Of a DNA stretch of 51,922 nucleotides, positions 48,976 through 51,922 are shown piece after piece. This stretch comes from Chitinophaga pinensis (GTDB taxonomy: Bacteria; Pseudomonadota; Gammaproteobacteria; Burkholderiales; Burkholderiaceae_C), in contig CALPRQ020000029.1 of the NCBI GenBank assembly GCA_943326015.2, positions 1-51,922 on the forward strand, in the 5' to 3' direction. The notes under the pieces are model-generated. The model had not been told where the DNA came from. It did not search any database and saw nothing but the letters and a program-made list of their open reading frames with translations. Each line of letters starts with the position of its first letter. Within the stretch, counting starts at the first letter, position 1. A program made the position numbers and the translations under genes.

Positions 48976-49779
48976 ATGATCTCAGACCGGAGCCACCTCG
49001 AAACCCGAGCCGGTTCGGCCCTGTGCGTAGCGGCGGGAACGCCCGTCGTTCAGCCGTCCCGCAGCGATCTGCTGGACGCCCTGCGCGGCGCCAGCATGCT
49101 GTGGATGACGGCCTTCCATTTCTGCTTCGATCTGCATCAATTCGGCTATCTGGTGGCTGACTTCTACCGCGACCCGCGTTGGACCGTGCAGCGCGGCATC
49201 ATCGTCAGCCTGTTCCTGTTCTGTGCCGGACTGGGGCAGGCGCTGGCACTGCATCAGGGACAGGGCTGGCCGCGCTTCTGGCGGCGCTGGCGCCAGATTC
49301 TGCTCGCTGCCTTGCTGGTGACGGCGGGGTCCTGGTTCATGTTCCCTGCCAGTTTCATCTACTTCGGCATCTTGCATGGGATGGCGGTGATGCTGGTGCT
49401 GGCACGCCTGCTGGCACCGCTGGGGGGATGGCTGTACCCAGCCGGGCTGGCCATCGTCGCCATGCCGACGTTGGCCGGGTTCGCGCACCCGCTCTGGCCC
49501 TGGCTGGAGTGTTTGAACGGCCCCGGCCTCAACTGGCTGGGCTGGATCAGCCGCAAGCCCGTCACCGAGGACTACGCCCCGCTGGCGCCCTGGCTGGGCG
49601 TGATGCTGTGGGGGCTCGCGACCGGCCAATGCTGGCTGAGGCAGCAGCCCGGCTGGCTGCGGGTCGCCTTGCCCGTCCCGCTGCGGCCGCTCGCCGCGCT
49701 GGGCCGTCACAGCCTGTCCTGGTACCTGTTGCACCAGCCGTTGCTGATCGGCGCCCTGATGCTGCTGCAGCGGTTTTGA
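48976..49779 (+). CDS. HGSNAT-like (DUF1624) membrane acyltransferase
   Basis: 267 residues from the ATG at 48976. About seven hydrophobic helices. DLLDALRGASMLWMTAFHFC with its conserved Arg and His, and the late ALGRHSLSWYLLHQPLLIG, match the heparan-alpha-glucosaminide acetyltransferase catalytic-domain family, which moves acetyl groups across membranes. The bacterial substrate is unknown. Confidence 0.82.
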   Translation: MISDRSHLETRAGSALCVAAGTPVVQPSRSDLLDALRGASMLWMTAFHFCFDLHQFGYLVADFYRDPRWTVQRGIIVSLFLFCAGLGQALALHQGQGWPRFWRRWRQILLAALLVTAGSWFMFPASFIYFGILHGMAVMLVLARLLAPLGGWLYPAGLAIVAMPTLAGFAHPLWPWLECLNGPGLNWLGWISRKPVTEDYAPLAPWLGVMLWGLATGQCWLRQQPGWLRVALPVPLRPLAALGRHSLSWYLLHQPLLIGALMLLQRF

Positions 49780-49855
49780 ACCCGGTCGGGCAGTGAGGCT
49801 GATGCATGCCAGAATCGATGCCTCGGCCCCTCGCGGCCACCCATGCTTCGTATTC

Positions 49856-50611
49856 ATGACTTCCACCGTTCCAAGCCGCGCGCAGGCCATGGTGCTGGCC
49901 GCCGGGCGCGGCGAGCGCATGCGCCCGTTGACCGACCGTACCCCCAAGCCCCTGCTGGAAGTGCAGGGCAGGCCGCTGCTGCAGTGGCATCTGGACGCGT
50001 TGGCGCGCTCGGGCTGGCGCCAGGTGTTGGTCAACACGGCCTGGCTGGGCGAGCAGATCCCGGCGCGCTTCGGCGCGCGCTGGCCGGCGCAGGCGGATGC
50101 CGGGCTCGAACTGGGCTATTCGATGGAAGCGCATGATTTTGGTGCAGCGCTCGAGACCGCTGGCGGCATCTTGCGCGTGCTGCCGCAGCTGGATGAGGTT
50201 TTCTGGGTCGTGGCGGGCGATGTCTTCGTGCCGGGCTTCGATTTCGCGCCCGAGGCGATGCAGCGTTTTGCCGCCAGCGGCAGGCTGGCGCATCTCTGGC
50301 TGGTGCCGAACCCGGTGCACAACCCCAAGGGTGACTTCGGCCTGTCGGAAGACGGGCTGGCGCTGAACCTGCCGGCCGATCATCCGGGGCCGCGCCATAC
50401 CTATAGCACTATCGGCCTGTACCGGCGCGAGTTCTTCTCGGCCTGCGACATCCCGGCCGGCAATCCGCAGGGCGTTGCCGCCCCGCTGGCGCCGCTGCTG
50501 CGCGCCGCGATGGAGGCCGGGCAGGTCAGCGCCGAGCTCTGGCGCGGCGACTGGACCGACGTGGGTACGCCCGAGCGGCTGGCCGCACTGAATCAGGAGA
50601 TCCAACCATGA
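49856..50611 (+). CDS. murU: MurU-like sugar-phosphate nucleotidyltransferase
   Basis: 251 residues from the ATG at 49856. The nucleotidyltransferase signature AMVLAAGRGERMRPLTDRTP with KPLLEVQG and the metal-binding VVAGDVFVPGFD are clear, and GDWTDVGTPERLAALNQE is the typical end. The size and sequence best fit N-acetylmuramate-1-phosphate uridylyltransferase of the cell-wall recycling route; other sugar specificities cannot be excluded, and the kinase AmgK is not in the window. The stop overlaps pepP. Confidence 0.82.
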   Translation: MTSTVPSRAQAMVLAAGRGERMRPLTDRTPKPLLEVQGRPLLQWHLDALARSGWRQVLVNTAWLGEQIPARFGARWPAQADAGLELGYSMEAHDFGAALETAGGILRVLPQLDEVFWVVAGDVFVPGFDFAPEAMQRFAASGRLAHLWLVPNPVHNPKGDFGLSEDGLALNLPADHPGPRHTYSTIGLYRREFFSACDIPAGNPQGVAAPLAPLLRAAMEAGQVSAELWRGDWTDVGTPERLAALNQEIQP

Positions 50612-51922
50612 GTGCCATTCCCCATCAATCCATCTATGTCGAACGCCGTGCCCGCCTGGCGGCGCAGCTGGGCGCAGGCGGCATCGCGATCGTCCCGACC
50701 GCGCCCGAGCGCCAGCGCAACCGCGACAGCGAGTACCTGTTCCGCTTCGACAGCTATTTTTATTACCTGAGCGGCTTCACCGAGCCGCGCGGCTGGCTGG
50801 TGATCACGGCCGAGGGCCACACCACGCTGTTCTGCCAGCCCAAGGATCTGGAGCGCGAGATCTGGGACGGCTACCGGCTCGGGCCGCAGGCGGCACCCAG
50901 CGCGCTTGGTGTCGATGAGGCGTACTCGGTGCATGAGCTCGACGAGCGCCTGCCCAGGCTGCTGGAAAACCGGCAGCAGCTCTGGTATCCGTTTGCGACC
51001 CACGCGGGGCTGGAGACCCGGATCGACGGCTGGCTGCAGAAGGTCAGGGCACGCGCCCGCTTTGGTGTCTTCTGCCCGGATGCGCAACGCGACCTGTGCG
51101 TGCCGCTCGACGAGATGCGGCTGTTCAAGGACGCGCACGAGATCGACGTGATGAGGCGCGCGGCGCAGATCAGCGCCCAGGCCCATATGCGCGCGATGCA
51201 GCGCAGCGCGGCGATGATCCGCGCCGGCCAGGAGGTGCGCGAGTACCACCTCGACGCCGAGCTGCTGCACGAGTTCCGCCAGCAGGGCTCGCAGTACCCG
51301 GCCTATGGCAGCATCGTCGCGGCCGGCGCCAATGCCTGCGTGCTGCATTACCGTGCCGATGTGGCGCCGGTGCACGCGGGCGAGCTGGTGCTGATCGACG
51401 CCGGCTGCGAGCTCGATGGCTACGCCTCGGACATCACGCGCACCTTCCCGGCCGACGGGCGCTTTTCCGGGCCGCAGCGCGCGCTCTACGATCTGGTGCT
51501 GGCAGCACAGGAAGCCGCCATCGCGGCGACCCGGCCCGGCATGCGTTTCCAGGACGGGCATGACGCCTCGGTGCGGGTGCTGGCGCAGGGCATGCTGGAC
51601 CTCGGCTTGCTGAAAAAGGATGAGGTCGGCCACCTCGACGACGTGATCGAGCAGCGGCATTATTTCCGCCACTACATGCACCGCACCGGCCACTGGCTGG
51701 GGCTGGATGTGCACGATGTCGGCAGCTATGTCGAGCCGGGCACGGTCGCCAGCATCGAGCGGCGCGACCCGCTGAGTGGCGAGATCATCAAGGACCGGCC
51801 CAGCCGCCTCCTGCGCCCCGGCATGGCGCTGACCATCGAGCCGGGCCTCTACGTCAGCCCGGCGGCCGATGTGCCCAAGGAGTTCTGGAACATCGGCATC
51901 CGGATCGAGGACGATGCCATCA
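50608..51922 (+). CDS. pepP: Xaa-Pro aminopeptidase P (3' end missing)
   Basis: The first 438 codons are present; the gene runs off the window. N-terminal creatinase-like domain (NRDSEYLFRFDSYFYYLSGF) and the pita-bread metallopeptidase domain: the two Asp ligands are in LIDAGCELDGYASDITRTF, the His in HRTGHWLGLDVHD, and Glu ligands in LTIEPGLYV and IGIRIEDDA. It removes N-terminal residues before proline. The ATG overlaps the murU stop by four bases. Confidence 0.95.
   Translation, partial: MSAIPHQSIYVERRARLAAQLGAGGIAIVPTAPERQRNRDSEYLFRFDSYFYYLSGFTEPRGWLVITAEGHTTLFCQPKDLEREIWDGYRLGPQAAPSALGVDEAYSVHELDERLPRLLENRQQLWYPFATHAGLETRIDGWLQKVRARARFGVFCPDAQRDLCVPLDEMRLFKDAHEIDVMRRAAQISAQAHMRAMQRSAAMIRAGQEVREYHLDAELLHEFRQQGSQYPAYGSIVAAGANACVLHYRADVAPVHAGELVLIDAGCELDGYASDITRTFPADGRFSGPQRALYDLVLAAQEAAIAATRPGMRFQDGHDASVRVLAQGMLDLGLLKKDEVGHLDDVIEQRHYFRHYMHRTGHWLGLDVHDVGSYVEPGTVASIERRDPLSGEIIKDRPSRLLRPGMALTIEPGLYVSPAADVPKEFWNIGIRIEDDAI

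Overview
The window looks like a high-GC Burkholderiales (Betaproteobacteria) chromosome, probably near the Leptothrix/Rubrivivax/Comamonadaceae group. The basis is the rpsL-rpsG-fusA-tuf-rpsJ order, the sequences of the ribosomal proteins, EF-Tu and LipA, and a stand-alone EIIA(Man)-HPr-EI phosphotransferase set. No rRNA, CRISPR array or prophage was seen.

Layout. 1-9692: streptomycin/S10 ribosomal and elongation-factor cluster (rpsL end, rpsG, fusA, tuf, rpsJ, then rplC to rpsQ behind a second promoter), closed by a strong terminator. 9770-13833: Prx5-type peroxiredoxin, GNAT acetyltransferase, TlpA-like lipoprotein and a regulatory PTS (EIIA, HPr, EI). 13926-22979: a Lap-type type I secretion system (ABC transporter, HlyD adaptor, a short LapA-like RTX protein with a TAAG retention-module motif, and a TolC protein fused to an OmpA domain). 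22998-24978: lipoate genes lipA, lipB and a DUF493 gene on the minus strand. 25073-32596: the complete F1Fo ATP synthase operon atpIBEFHAGDC with a promoter and an overlapping palindrome. 32634-34193: small conserved genes and a cytochrome c lipoprotein. 34331: tRNA-Arg(CCG).

34471-47968 is an accessory island directly downstream of the tRNA, visibly poorer in GC over much of its length and bordered by IS debris. It holds a lasso-peptide-type RiPP locus in two halves. Module 1 has a 54-residue precursor ending in Ser and a tightly coupled operon: RRE(PqqD)-TylF methyltransferase fusion, glycosyltransferase, HprK-like kinase, SPASM-like radical SAM enzyme, B1 recognition protein and C macrolactam synthetase. 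Module 2 has a C-terminal cyclase remnant, a second precursor broken by a one-base frameshift, B1, B2 leader protease, ABC exporter and a nucleotidyltransferase. A decayed IS4-family element lies between them. Module 1 lacks B2 and the exporter, and module 2 lacks a working cyclase, so together they supply one complete lasso pathway with an unusually rich set of candidate tailoring enzymes. This is the best candidate for an undescribed system here.

48135-51922 returns to housekeeping-type genes: a membrane/coiled-coil hypothetical, an HGSNAT-like membrane acyltransferase, MurU-like nucleotidyltransferase and aminopeptidase P (cut by the window end). All identifications are from reading the sequence; no database search was possible.
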